Source: Cololabis saira (Eukaryota; Chordata; Actinopteri; Beloniformes; Belonidae). Taken from it: a stretch of 64,000 bases of DNA. Every line of letters begins with the position of its first letter. The stretch's first letter is position 1. Below are positions 24,535-37,122 of this stretch, piece after piece. The position numbers were made by a program, and so were the translations under genes. Where the stretch lies: the NCBI RefSeq assembly GCF_033807715.1, contig NC_084607.1, positions 19,906,441 through 19,970,440 on the forward strand, written 5' to 3'. Under the pieces are notes generated by a model, which saw only the letters and a list, made by a program, of their open reading frames with translations, did not search any database and had not been told where the DNA came from.

Positions 24535-27270
24535 CCCACTGAAATATCAGAGGAACTAGTCTTATTGCAGTGGGGTTTTACAGTCAACTTGCTTGTGCAA
24601 AGAAAGATTTGTCCAAGTAGGTGGAGAACACAGCAGAAACCAGGAGGATAAGCTGCTTGGTGTGTTTTGCTATGGCTGAGGTGATTGCAGACTTTATATT
24701 TTCTGTGTATGGCTACAAATAGCACATAATCAGATTATGTAAGACTTCATGTTTTACTCAAAGATGTTTACCTACAACTAAAATGGAATTACACAGGGCA
24801 AGCCATTGTCCCCACGTTGGTGCGTCGGGCCAAATTGGCATATCCACAGATACACCACATTCACTTCATATCAATTATAGGTTTTTCATGGCAGAAAGAG
24901 GAGCAAATGCTATTTAAGGAGATACCTCTGGAGTGCTTCTTTAGTAAAAGCTCCACAAAAACCTAGTTTGTGGTATTCCAGCTGTTTATTTGATGTCTCT
25001 CAGGGACAGGCGTTGGACTGCAGCTGTGGACGACACAAACTACAGTTTACAATGATTATGGCCACAATATCCTGATGTTGATCTATAATTTGAAGTATTG
25101 ATCTTTCCATAAGCTCCTGTGGCCAATTCAAGAGCAAAAGATATTGTGTTAGTGTTTTATGTCCACATGCAATATTGTTACTTTGTCTGGCCCTCTAACA
25201 GCCAGCATCACTGAAAATATTGCATAATGAGCAGTTTATTTTTCATCTTCCAGTTTTCCGGAGAGTAATTTTTTAGGCGTTGACAAGAATAGCTGTCCAT
25301 TTTTGTTAGTTTATTATTATTTTTTTTGCTATGACTAAAAAACTAAACATTAAAAAACAAACAATAAGCAACTCTTTTTTGCCAACATAGTCGACCTATA
25401 AATGCAGACTTTTATTTACAATCTAAATGTTGTTTTCGCCTTTATTGTATCTAAACACGACAGTGAAATCTAAAATGCATAAACCCACACACTGCTTCGT
25501 GACTCATCTATCCTGTTATAGGCTACTTCAGCCGTGCTGTAAGCAGTCGAGATGTGAAGTCAGAAAACATGACCCTGAAGCAACCATGTCGCAGGTGCTC
25601 TCTGCAAGAACCGTGACAGCTGTGATATCTCCATATGACAGCAGACTGTGGGCGTGCAGGTGGACGGGAGCATGCGTTCATACATCCTAGGACCGCTAAC
25701 ATGACAGCCACTGCATCCCAGTGTTTGTGCAGCCTTCTGTTATTGTCGCAAACTCACAGTGACAGAGCTGTCGGCCTGAGACAATCATGAACACGATGAA
25801 GAGGAGATGCAATGGTTCAACTCCAGACCTGCAAAGCAAAGTTAGCCATTTGAAGAAAGAATTAAAGCTGTAAGATCAAATTGGGCAGTAGATGAGTTAC
25901 AGTCGGTTTTACAAGGAAACTTGGGATATTTGACTGTAATTATTAAAGTAAAGGCTGACAGTGTGAGGTGGAGCTGTGAGGGGGGGCAGTGAGATCATAA
26001 TTCATGGCTGCAGTGACCCTTCCCACAGAACAGTAAAAATATGTACAGTGCAACTTAAAAGAAGAAAACAAAGTGCTTGCATAAACTGATTCAAATTGAG
26101 ACTGAAAAACATGACATGAAGACATGAAAAATAAAAAAACGATCACAGGAAATTCAGAATTTAAAACCTGGAAATATGATTGATGTTATGCATTAAAGAT
26201 ATGATTTACTATGTAAGTGATGCTTCTCATGTAATACTTTGATCTTTCTGAGTGTTTCAGCTCCACAAAAAGCCCTTTTCTTTCTGGTTTCTGCGTTTCT
26301 TGCCTCACCAGCAGGTTTGCTGTAAGATAGATGCTTACAAGCAGCAGACAGACATCCGTCTGAGAGGAAGCCTGACTGCAGTGCTGTTATCGCCCACTTA
26401 AAGATCAATCCGTACTGAAGGCAGCTAAAGTTAGCACCCGCAAAGCTTCCCAGATCTCTCAGAGAAGTGTGGGTCACTTTGAATTCAGCATGTAAGCTGC
26501 ACTTTAAATGCTTATATAAGCTTTTTTTTGTGCACAGAAGTTACTATTAAGATTGAAGAATGAAAAATAATCTGAGTATATTTGCAAACATTTTCACTTA
26601 TATTTTAAAGTGGGAAAAATGACAAATTTAAACACATTAAATCAGCAGAAAGGGTTTTTCAGTCTCATTTAAAGGACTATTTGGTTACTGTCTAGCTTGT
26701 GGTCTCTTATCCTTACTGACAGAAAAGAATTACCAAAGAAACTTCAGACTTCTGTCCCAGTCTTCTTCTGTAACAACTACATATCACTGTCCAACACATC
26801 AATCAAACAATTGGGCTCACATGATAGAAAAAAATAAGTAAAAATGAACCATTCTCCATGCCTCTAGGGGGCCCCTGTGAGTTAAAAACGGCAAAGTTCC
26901 TTTGTGCTCCTTTAAAGGTAGGATAAGTTATTTCTGAAAGGCTTCTCCCGGTGTGACGTTCTGCTGGGGGTTGATTGGATACGCCTGGGCCCGATGACCT
27001 TGCTCCCTTAACAATCTCAGTATAAATGACCCCCTGGAGGTGTATTATATGCTATTTTGCAATAGCAATCTGACCACATGGAACATACTGTACACGTATC
27101 CCCCAACACATCACAAAACATGGGATTATGACTCTAGGACTTACAGTGAATTGTCAGGTGCTGCACTTTCTGCTCTGACAAACAGCCTTGAAGGTGAAGA
27201 TGGTGTCTTCAGCTGAAGCAAAACTTTAGTGAAACACTTCACTTAATGTACCATTAAGTGACTGTATGAA
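24535..27270. other. Intergenic, no gene seen
   Basis: AT-rich sequence. No exon, TIR pair or RNA gene was recognised. Confidence 0.45.
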
Positions 27271-27277
27271 GAATTAA

Positions 27278-28074
27278 AGGTATTGTGACATCATTTTTAA
27301 CATGCTTTTAACACTATTAAAAGTCTTGGCCAACATCCCTCAAATGTGTCTAAAAGAGTGTAACAAGAAAAACTTCACTCTTAGTACTCTTTTCCTGGCT
27401 TTTTATTACAGTGTTTTTTTGCGCCGTGAAAAATGCTTCCTTTCCCCCCTTTCCTGTCAATCATTGCTCCGCTCCTCCTCCAAACCTCCTCCAGCCATAC
27501 GCTCACAGCGGCGTCGGAGCGACAGGCGAAGCATGCACGGAAGAGCAGCAGGGAGAACCACAGCAAACAATCATAAAAATAAAGGCATGCAAGCAGCACT
27601 GTCCCCTTATCTTAAGTCCAGTCAGTGGCCGCGGGTCTTCTTAGCAGTTTTCCTCCGGTGATTAGAACAAAAGACGCTCTAAACAGCTCCGTGTTAAGCC
27701 TAATTTATGGTTCCGCGTTAAATCGACGCAGAGCCTACGCCGTAGGGTTCAGCGTATGGTGCGCGACGCAGCGTAACCCTACGCCGTAGGCTCTGCGTCG
27801 GTGTAACGCGGAACCATAAATCAGCCTTTATGGTGCGCTGGAGAGGAGCGGAGGCAGGGAGCTGGGTGGAGGGGGCGGTGATTTAGCGGTCCGTTACGTA
27901 ACGATCCGCCACCAAACCACATGCGCCGTTTTTGCACAGTTATGCGGAAAATCCCAGAAAGCACACAATACACTGAATGTTAAAAGTTCGTTGTTTTTTG
28001 GGTGTAATTGATGTCAAGACACCCAACAAAACACAAAAAATCAAGAAAAATTTGTTTTTCATGTCACAATCCCT
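27278..28074. mobile_element. TTAA-target DNA transposon (Kolobok- or piggyBac-like), non-autonomous
   Basis: TTAA duplications lie at 27,274-27,277 and 28,075-28,078. The ends match as AGGTATTGTGACATCA and, on the other strand, AGGGATTGTGACATGA. No transposase seen. A Harbinger MITE has inserted in the middle (27,697-27,827). Confidence 0.75.
27697..27827. mobile_element. Palindromic Harbinger-type MITE, 131 bp
   Basis: TTA duplications at 27,694-27,696 and 27,828-27,830 flank inverted arms TTTATGGTTCCGCGTTA and CGACGCAGAGCCTACGCCGT that pair across almost the whole length. The 3-bp TTA target is typical of PIF/Harbinger. Confidence 0.8.
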
Positions 28075-28202
28075 TTAAGGCATTCAGATATTAATGTTAG
28101 GTATTCCATGTCTGAAAAAGCACAAGTTTTATTTTTAGTACTAAAAAAATAGTACTCAAAACATTTGATGAAATACCTACCTTGTGACCATGTTTGTCTT
28201 AA

Positions 28203-28542
28203 AGGAGCTTGAGGCTCCTTTTAAGAAATGAGACTCTCTAGCGCCACCCTTCACCACGACGGCCGTTGGGGGTACTGCAGCCAACAGTGAAGCCGGCACG
28301 GGAGAACTGGGAGAACGTGCATGCAGCGTCATGTGACGTCACATCCGCAGCCCAGCGCGGGAAATTCGGGACCGAATTGCAGCACATTTTGCAGCACACA
28401 GCCTGTTCAAGGCAACGGAGAGATACGCTAGAGGGCTCATTCTTTTGGGTTTGGAACGCTTCATCTGACATTATTACTAGAAAACTTAAAATGTATACGG
28501 ATTTTTTTCATAAATCTTGCCACAATCCGGCCTCAAGCTCCT
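28203..28542. mobile_element. TTAA-target MITE, 340 bp
   Basis: TTAA at 28,199-28,202 and 28,543-28,546. Both ends begin AGGAGCTTGAGGC in inverted orientation. At the left end the TIR itself folds (GGAGC TTGA GGCTCC). Open frames inside are not recognisable proteins. Confidence 0.8.
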
Positions 28543-28549
28543 TTAAAGA

Positions 28550-31500
28550 GACAGGCACTAAAACACAGTATTTAATATGAAAAATTAACAAGAGCTGCTA
28601 CAGAAATGTGTAGGAATAGTAATGCAGTTTTATTATTTAAAATTAAAACAAAATAAATAATTTTGAAACCTGCAAATAAGTATAACTGGGATCTTTAAAG
28701 CTGTGTGTTTTTTAAAGGAACACCAATGCAAAAAGGAAAGCTTGGAAATTTGTTTTGAACTCATAAAGCTGCCTTTTGCATTTTTCTTTTTCTGAAAAAA
28801 ATGCATCTTGCATACACAGACAGGCTCGTGATGATAAGATCATTATGAGGTCAATCTTCTCAGGAGGACAGAGAGCTGGAGCAGCTTCTCATGAACAGAT
28901 GGCAGCCATATTTCCATCTACGTGCACTTGGCGATGCGCTGACACTGTAATCCATCATACTGTACAGAGCAACGCCAGGCTGTTATCCACAGACGTTCAC
29001 GAGAACCACACTGCATACTTTTGCGGTTTTTTTGGGAGGGGGGGGCAATGCAGGAGTATGTGTTGTACACTGAGAATGCTCGTGCCACTTCCTCCACCTG
29101 AAGACACCTGTTCCTGAGTGGTTCAGGAAACAGCAGTAAAAGAAATATTTCTTTCCATACATCTTCTTTATGGTGCTGAGGAACCTTGTTTTCTGTGTGT
29201 ATGCATATAAAAATTGACTATTAGAAAACAACCACTTACAGGTGAAAAAAAACAACCCCTAGTCAGCCCTGATTTATTCGTATCCATGAAATTATGCCAA
29301 CAACTTAAGCCGTTACTGTGAACCTGCCCCAGTATATTTGTGTTCCTGCTCACCGTGTGCAGTTAAATTCAGAATATAATACAGTAAAAGCTAAAGCTCT
29401 ATTAACGGAAAAGCATGATTTATTGCACTTTTAGTAGTTGCTGATTAGTAAGAAGAACAACTTTGCGCCAAAGAAACATCTGGGACTGACCAGATAACAG
29501 CAGCTTCCGTCTTTCTTAGGTCTAACCTTTCATAATACATAGACACCCTGGCACTATTTAGTGAAGTTCTGTGTTATCCCCGCACATAAAGGGACTTTAT
29601 TCGGCCCAAAAGGACGTCAGAGTAAGTTGGTGTGGGTTTAACCTCGACAGCCTCCAGCCCCCCAACAAGCCTGAACAGGTTAAAGCAGGTACTGAAAAAG
29701 ATGGATAAATGAGAATAAATGTGAAAGTGAATAAATGTCCACAGATGACCAAAACGTTAGAAGAGAGCATCCACATTTTGGAGAGCCTGCTGCTCCGCAT
29801 ATTTGTCGGATTTGTTGTGGATGTTTCGTTTATCAGTTCCGTGAAATAACAAGCAGCCAGAGCCAATTATCACGAATTGGACACAATAACAATAATAAGA
29901 GTCCTTTTGACTTGAAGATCAGCCTTTCCCCCGGGCAGCACATGAAACACCAGAACTGAATATATAAATTAAAGTATTAAAAATATAAAAAAGATTTACG
30001 ACCCACAGTTGGATAAATCCCTGATTTTAGAGTCCAAAACTATGATTTATAATAAATCTTGAAACCGAATAACAGCCAGCCACATCAGGCTCGGCAGTAC
30101 TTCATTTTGTAACTCATTGGTAAAAATTTTCAAGTTAACAATGTTAAAATACAGTAGTTAACATAATCAAGCCCAACTGCATCTAACGACATGCCTCACA
30201 TGCAGTAGCTGCTACAGGCGGCATGACTGTGGACTCTTAGCGTTGTTTATTCATCTGTAATGATCCGGAAGTCACATTCTAGTCGATTCATCTCAGGAAC
30301 CCTTGAGGGGATTCCAACCCAAGTCTGAAACTGCAGCAATAACAGATGGCAGCGGTAATTATCGTGGATTTCACCTGAAGTATTTAACGCCTCGACAACT
30401 ACTATCAGCAGATGGCTCTATCAAGCGAGGAAAGAGCTAAATGCACAGCGAGTGCCATACAGATTACCAGCATGCAAAGGTCGCCAATGTGTGGAAGAAG
30501 CCTCTGCATGACTAATGCAATCAAAGATTAATTTTTTGGGGGGGTGTAAAAGGTCCCTCAGAGAGCAGTAAAACACTAAACTGAATTTTTGCAACATTTT
30601 GAAACTCCCTGTGAAAATAGCACTCTTGCTCAACACAGTGCTGCAGGTCAAGCAGAGGTTAATGGAGATGCAGTGGTGGTCGGAGCAGCGTCGTCTTGAC
30701 CTTCGCTGCAGACAGCGACAAGTGGCGCAGTCACACTAACAGAAAGGATGATCGACTCTGCTGCTTTTACACCCTCAAAAAAAAACAAAAAACACAAGTT
30801 TGATCTGTGACATGGCAGCTTATTTCTGTGCTCACTTCCTAGTTGCCAGCAAACCTCATGGGGAGACCAAGTGTAAGGCAGATTTTACCACCTTGTCTCG
30901 TTCAATAAACAAGCTAATTAAACTGAAGGCACGGAAATTTTGAAAATGCCTTTGTTTGGCATTTTAAGCTAATTAGGAATGACATGCATTTCATAATTAA
31001 AACTGAGAATGGACCTTTCAGACTCAATCTTTGTAAGCTTTCATAAATAAGTCCGTATTAACTTTCACATCTGTAAGAAAGAAAATAGTCAAGAAAGTAA
31101 TGTTCATTTAAAAAAACAGCACATTTTTGCTGGGTGGTAAAGGAGGTGGGTGTTTTTTTAAATGCTTAAAACTGACCATGTGAGTATTAAACAGCTATAC
31201 AAAAGGCTTCCAGAATCAATATTACAATAACTTGGCAATAGACAGCGGACAACTAAAGGATGCACATCCTGAACATAATTTCAAAAAACCAAGTTGTCCG
31301 GCTGTTCTGATCAGGGTGAAATCTCAGTTGTTGGCATTCTCCAATATCAAGCTTGGACTCAGTGTGACTGACTTCAGCAAACATAATGCCGTTCTAAAAA
31401 TAGACTTCAAGGACACCGATGGGTAAGTCGACAAAGTGAAACGCTATCTTCCAATGTCCAAGGAGCAATTCTGCATCCGTTATTTATCAATACTGAAGTG

Positions 31501-31690
31501 CGGCGGTTTGGCTTTCCACGAAGCTCTTAATATAGTTGGACGGTCTTCACAGATGCATTCAGGACGTCTTTGGTTACAGCAGGTCTGCATCCAAGAACCT
31601 ATTTAAGCTTTAATAAAGTCAGAACAAACATGTCAAAATTACCAAACGAATATCTACTCTTCATAAATAAGCACAAAACAGACTCACAGA
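28550..31690. other. Intergenic between MOSMO 3' end and the TTAA elements, no gene seen
   Basis: AT-rich sequence without recognisable exons on either strand. Confidence 0.45.
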
Positions 31691-31714
31691 GAGTCACACA
31701 CCGATTTTTCTCTT

Positions 31715-31720
31715 TTTATT
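31715..31720 (-). terminator. mosmo: Candidate distal poly(A) signal of MOSMO
   Basis: Minus-strand AATAAA followed within 15-45 bases by GU-rich GGTGTGTGACTCTCTGTGAG and a T-rich run, the usual cleavage-site layout. It would give a 3' UTR of about 3.3 kb. Confidence 0.5.
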
Positions 31721-34209
31721 CAGTGATAAATAATTTCCTATGATCATAGGCTTTATGTGTAGACATCCGATCAAGGCAAGAGACAAATTAGAGGGCACAC
31801 ACGTTGCCACCATTAGAAAATAGCAGAAACAAAAAAAAACAAAACAAAAATCAATGAGGTAAGAGGTTCTCTTCTTTTTTAATATATAAATTGGTGGTGC
31901 TTCTATGTCTGTTACCTATACTGTTGAATGCACAGTGCTTCCTAATAGAGAAATCCTGCCTTCTGTGTCTGTACATTAATAAACAAAAACAGGTCATGGT
32001 ACAGTACTAAACCAAACAAGGCAGAGCGTACAGCTTAGCAGTATACATCATCGGACCAAGATGAAGAGAAGCTGAACAGGAAACAGAAATAGAAAACAAA
32101 ACTATGACTTTGCGACTGAGCAACTGCGAATGTTTCAACACACTCAAAACACACACTTTTCAGAGAGAGAGCCGAGTGTCAGTAGCTTATTTGATCACAC
32201 AGTGTTGGGAATAAACAGGATGGTGATGAGTAAGTTTTTAAAGAGGATTAATGAGCAACTCTTCAAATGATCCTCAAAGTGTTGGCTGCTTCCAGCTAGA
32301 AGCTGTTGCAGTTACTTATGGATTAGTTTAACTTCTCAGATGGAAGACATTTGACAAGGTGTTTTGAGTAATGACCTAGACGGATCAAAAGTCTTCAAAC
32401 AGTGTGACCCATCTCGTCTCTGAGGGTGTGGTTTAGAGGGAAAGATCTGAGTCAAGATGGAAATCATACCTATGGATGCCATTATCTCTTGCATAAACAT
32501 CCATCAATGTCAAAAAATGACAGATTAAAACAGCTCCCATAAGAGTTTAGAAGCTTTTTATTAAGTTAATGTAAGAACAGTTCACTTTTACAGTAGAAGC
32601 TCATGTACCAACGCAAATTAACAGTTTCCTTAAGTCTGAGTAGAATGCTGCTTTCAATGAAACTTGGGATTTTTGATTCATTTTTTTGTCTGTGTCTTTT
32701 AAGAAAAAAAACCCAGAGAACTTACAATAATAATAATAAAAAAGAACAAAATGTATGAAGCTTTTTGCTTTAATTGTTTACAATCTGTCAATATGAGAAA
32801 TGACCTAAAGTGCACTGAAGGCTTAATTTTTTTTAAATGTATTTATTGTTTTATCATTTATCCGTCTAGTGACATCACATGTGTGACCTAATAAAAGAGT
32901 AACAATATGGAGTTAAACCCGTAGGCAACAGCTAACTTAAGTGATTTCACGCATGAACACCAGAGGACGTCAGGACAATCAGCTGCAATCGCCTTTTAGT
33001 TCTCAGAACTGGAAATACAGCGTGGTGTATGAATAGTGCACACAAGAAGCTGGAGATGATAAAAGAAAACCCAAAGTAGTTGCATGTTGCACACACACAG
33101 GATGACTGTTCTGTTGACAGCCGGCATCATCTTACACAAGAGGCCTCTATGAATTCACCTGAGAATTTTTTGTTGTTGTGGCTCATGCAGAGATTTGTGT
33201 TCTCACATCCAGCCCCTTTCTCGAATGTCTGAAAGCTTTCAGGGCTGCCATGTGTTTATGAAAATGGCTGAATTAACTCCATAGCAACATATGTTCTACA
33301 TAAAGCCCAAACAATGGAAATATGACGAGTGAAATCAGTTTGTCTCAATTTTTTTTTATACCTCCTAGTGCAGAAATATCAATACAACATTAGATATTCA
33401 AATGTCATAGGAAGGTTCCTGATAAGAAGTTTGAAATAAATTATTTTTCGCTTTCTGGGAGTTTATATTAGCAGATGTTATTGAGATTAATGTAAAAGAT
33501 AATGACAACCATAACTGACAATAGCAATAACTGCTAGAATCACTTTTAATATGTTGACCGACAGCACAGAGAGTGAAAGTGTGTTGGTGTGTGTTACATT
33601 CACAGCCCTCTCGAGAGCACACTGAGGCACAGCCCCATGTATGGACCTGACCCGCAGTCCCAGTGCCTTCACTGTTGCACAAAACAAGACTTAAAATAAA
33701 AATAAGAAAGAAAGAAAACACACTCCTGGCTCACCTTTTCCCTATCAAACATTAAAGGAGAATACCACTTATTTTCAGCACTCACATGTTATTTTCACAC
33801 CAATCAATACTGTCAACAAAATAGGGGTTTTATCCCATGTCCCCAAAAATACAACACCACGGTCATGTCCAACCTTCGAGAACTTCTTGGTGAAGCGATT
33901 GTGCACATGGTCATGTTGTTACAAACTCGGGACAAGCGTAACATGATTATTCCTTAAATTCACAGTCACTGGCAAAGGATTTGCATCAGCTGGATGGTTT
34001 AGCTGAGCTGCCTACACTAATACTTTGTTGCGGTCTGTATGAATAACATTATGCATGGTCTCAGACTGAGTGGCATTCTCCTTTGTGGTGCTTGACCTCC
34101 GGTTCTGCTGCCGTGGAGGCCACTCCAAGCTGCTACCTGCTCCTGACTGGGAGCTGGATGAGACAAAGAGGAAGCACACCTGCATCTACCTCTCATCCAC
34201 GGCAGGTCT

Positions 34210-34210
<1 letters not shown>

Positions 34211-34290
<80 letters not shown>
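34211..34290. repeat. (GT)40 microsatellite in the MOSMO 3' UTR
   Basis: Forty uninterrupted GT units; the mRNA would carry (CA)40. CA repeats in transcripts are known binding sites for hnRNP L. Confidence 0.95.
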
Positions 34291-34293
<3 letters not shown>

Positions 34294-34846
34294 TACAAAC
34301 AGCTGGGATTACAGCTGCTCCCTTCAACAGCACACCTGAGGCTGTGTGATATGGCAGACTAGAATACACCTTGCTCTCAAGTCACTTTCAGAACACCCCC
34401 CACCCACCAAATTCACTTCAAGGATTCAGTTCAACGAACCTCAATAACACTTGAACTACTTCAGTGGAAATGCAGTGAGGTACAGAAGGGCAGAGGGAAA
34501 AAAAAAAAAAAAAAAGACAACAGAAAAAACACAAAATTGAAAATAGCAACGAAAAGCCAAAAATAGCAACAGGAGCAGTTGTGACGGAGCAGAAGTGTGC
34601 TGAAGGGTAGCGGGGCGGACGGCTGGGGATCAAGTCGGGGAGTGGCTGTAGTGGTCCTCAAGAAATGTGCGCCAGCATTGTGGCTGTGGTTGCCATGGCA
34701 GCGGCACATTAAGCACCCTTTCCTACAGGACGACAGCAGAGATACGGCTGTATCTGAAATCTGCAGTGGCGGGGTGCTGCGACAGCCTCAGCTGTGCTCA
34801 CACTCCTCCACCCTGTTGTGCCCATGTCCCGTTAGTGTTTTGTTCA

Positions 34847-34852
34847 TTTATT
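34847..34852 (-). terminator. mosmo: Candidate proximal poly(A) signal of MOSMO
   Basis: AATAAA on the minus strand 178 bases after the stop codon. Downstream sequence is not clearly GU-rich, so it is weaker than the site at 31,715. Confidence 0.3.
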
Positions 34853-35029
34853 CATTTAGTTAGGTTCTCCGTGGTGCTGCGGTCCCTTGACACATAAGCA
34901 GAGACTTTCCCCGTTTCAGGCTTCTGGCTAGAGTTTGTTGTGTTTGATTTTCAGTCATTGTGTTCTTTTAAATCCCATAAAATTTTCAGAGCCTCTTCTG
35001 TCAGTCCAGAGGCAGGCGTGTTGGAGTCA

Positions 35030-35214
35030 TCAGCCTGGAAGGCAAACTTTGCCTGCAAACAGCAGTCCCACTATGGTGAAGAAGATGGAGAGGACGAACA
35101 GCACGTACGAGGAGCCGACCACCGTGTTGTTGGGCAGCTTGTACGGCTGACCTCCTACCTCGTTGATATAGAAGCCTATTGGGAAGATGAGTGCCGCCAT
35201 GCAGAACAGGATCA
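35030..35214 (-). CDS. mosmo: MOSMO last coding exon (residues 107-167)
   Basis: The exon opens after CTTCCCTCCAG with TGATCCTG, completing the split Met107, and ends with CLPG and TGA at 35,032-35,030. It encodes transmembrane segment 3 (MILFCMAALIFPIGFYI), a short loop with NEVGGQPYKLPNNT, and segment 4 (YVLFVLSIFFTIVGLLFAG). MOSMO is a claudin-like four-pass protein that acts with MEGF8 and MGRN1 to ubiquitinate Smoothened and lower its level at the cell and ciliary membrane. As far as I recall the human protein, every residue here is identical. The preceding intron is 16,188 bp. Confidence 0.97.
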
Positions 35215-35718
35215 CTGGAGGGAAGAAACAAGAGAGAAAAGTTAATTACCTAATTGTTTTATAATGATTACAGACAAAACACATAATGAAATAAATCTAT
35301 ATCATATATCTATCGACGGTGTTGTGCACGAACACGTTCATTGAACACGTTCATTTCTGTGAGAACGTTGAACTGAACGCAACATATTTTCAAATAAAGA
35401 ACTTGAACGTGAACTTGGTCATTCTGCAGATCATGAACTGGAATTTGAACTGTTCAGATTATGTGAGTTTCAGCTTCACTGTTTGGGTCCAATTATTACG
35501 GAATAATCCTTCTCATTTCACCAGCGGGCGGCGCGCACACGACGAGACGACGACTTCACACTACATTACCCACAACGCAGTGCACACACCAGCATAACAA
35601 CGGGCATCATCTCTATGGCAACAGTGGCCCGAGCCCGCTGCAGTCTTTACGAATGAAAGCTGGAGAGAGAGACGCCGCGGATGCAGCGTGAGCTGATGAT
35701 GCCTCTGCTTATCATTAT

Positions 35719-35876
35719 CTGCGGGAATTTTACACATCGTCTCCCAAAGAGTCAGATGGTAAAAATCTAACCTTTCTGTGCAAATTATGTCCACCTGCGC
35801 TGAGAAAACAAGTCCGAGCGTCGGGCTCGTCGACTTCAAATTTGAAACGTCATGTGGAGTTAAAGCATCCGTCCAG
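35719..35876 (+). pseudogene. BED zinc-finger remnant of a hAT transposase
   Basis: One open frame reads FYTSSPKESDGKNLTFLCKL then C, ending LKRHVELKHPS. The two Cys (codons at 35,779 and 35,788) and two His (35,851 and 35,866) give C-x2-C and H-x4-H spacing of BED fingers, which bind transposon ends. The frame is cut by the nested element at 35,877 and continues shifted after 36,548. Confidence 0.75.
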
Positions 35877-36539
35877 TAGGGCTGGGCGATATATCGAGAT
35901 TTTAATATATATCGATATATTATCAAACACGATATGGTATGAGACAATATCGTTTATATCGATTTAAAAAAAAAAAAAAAAATGTTGTTTTTTTTTTTTT
36001 TAATGATTTTGATATAGCTTATTTTGTGACAAATTGACTTGAATGTTTTATTTGAGATTTGCACAAATGTTTTATTTGCACAACTGTCAACCTCAGTGGA
36101 AAAGTCTGCCTGTTACTGTCTACATTGTACTAATTGCACAGTGTATTTTAATTTAATTGTTATGCAGGAAAGGGATATTTGTTTTATTTTATTCAAGAAG
36201 CATTTTTATTCTATATATGCAGGCAGTTTATTTTTATTTCATTTGTTTTATACATTTTGATATTGTGCAGACCTCTGTTAATAAAGGTTCCTGTGTGACA
36301 TTTGGTACAAGGCTTTGTATTAAAACTGACAGTTTTTTTAAGGGTTTGCCTCAGAAAAAAATGAAGCTAACAGAGATGCTAACAGAGATGCTAACAGAGA
36401 TGCTAACAGATGCTATGCTATAATGCTTTGGTGGAAACCCCAATTAAGGCACAGAAAAAATATTGAGATATATATCGAGTATCGCCATTTAGCTAGAAAA
36501 TATCGAGATATGACTTTTGGTCCATATCGCCCAGCCCTA
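35877..36539. mobile_element. Nested hAT MITE, 663 bp
   Basis: Perfect 8-bp duplications CCGTCCAG at 35,869-35,876 and 36,540-36,547; both ends TAGGGCTGGGCGATAT in inverted orientation. Non-coding, AT-rich, with ATATCGA subterminal repeats and four AACAGAGATGCT-like units at 36,370-36,415. Its target is the BED-finger frame, so it is younger than the host element. Confidence 0.93.
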
Positions 36540-36759
36540 CCGTCCAGTGTGAGCAAATATCCTTGACAATCAAACAAAGTCACCAGGAAAGACCAAGAAG
36601 GCCCCAAGAGCCCCAAACGACCCCAGCCCCACTGCTGCACCTTCAGGGGTTTGATTTCCCAGCAACAGGTAGACAAACTGATAATGGATACATTGTTGGA
36701 GATTTACAGCCTTTGAGTAAAGTTGAAAAGCCACTAGGACAATACATGATTGATTACAG

Positions 36760-36924
36760 CAGGGTCTCCAACCCTGGTCCTCGGGACCCCTGTCCTGCAT
36801 GTTTTAGATGTTTCCCAGCATCATCACACCTGATTCTAATAGTCGTCATCAGCTTGTCATCCAGGTCTGCACAAGTCAAACATGCAGGACAGGGAGTCCT
36901 GAGGACCAGGGTTGGAGACCACTG
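36760..36924. mobile_element. Nested palindromic hAT MITE, 165 bp
   Basis: Ends CAGGGTCTCCAACCCTGGTC and CAGTGGTCTCCAACCCTGGT are inverted. The flanks GATTACAG and GTATACAG are an imperfect 8-bp duplication. A relative with the same TCCTGCATGTTTTAGATGTT core sits at 59,341-59,541. Confidence 0.85.
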
Positions 36925-37122
36925 GTATACAGTGAAGAGTTTTGGGATAGGGTGGCGTTTCATTCGTACTTCTCACCTAAAAATATTGAAATGAACTGAA
37001 TTTGAACTAGTTCAAAATGAAAATTGTGAACTATGAACGTGAACTGTTCATTTTTAAACTATGTGAACTGAACTTTGAACTAGTTCATGAGAAGTATGAA
37101 CTTGCACAACACCGTCTATCGA

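Larger units (their letters stand above)
31690..35029 (-). other. mosmo: Probable MOSMO 3' UTR
   Basis: From the stop at 35,030 to the poly(A) candidate at 31,715 no other gene and no clear transposon is seen. Alternative AATAAA hexamers on the minus strand lie at 34,852-34,847 and near 32,845, so shorter 3' ends are possible. The extent is inferred from signals only. Confidence 0.45.
35317..37114 (+). mobile_element. hAT element with coding remnants, host of two nested insertions
   Basis: Perfect 8-bp duplications TCTATCGA lie at 35,309-35,316 and 37,115-37,122. Both ends begin CGGTGTTGTGCA in inverted orientation, followed by many GTTCA and GAACGT subterminal words. Inside are a BED-type finger frame (35,720-35,876) and further plus-strand remnants (GDLQPLSKVEKP near 36,700) resembling hAT transposases. 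Two younger elements interrupt it: 35,877-36,539 and 36,760-36,924. It lies in the MOSMO intron, antisense to the gene. Confidence 0.92.

Noticed and set aside
34017..34339. Open frames of Cys-Val or His-Thr repeats
   Set aside because: Translations of the (GT)40 tract in the MOSMO 3' UTR.
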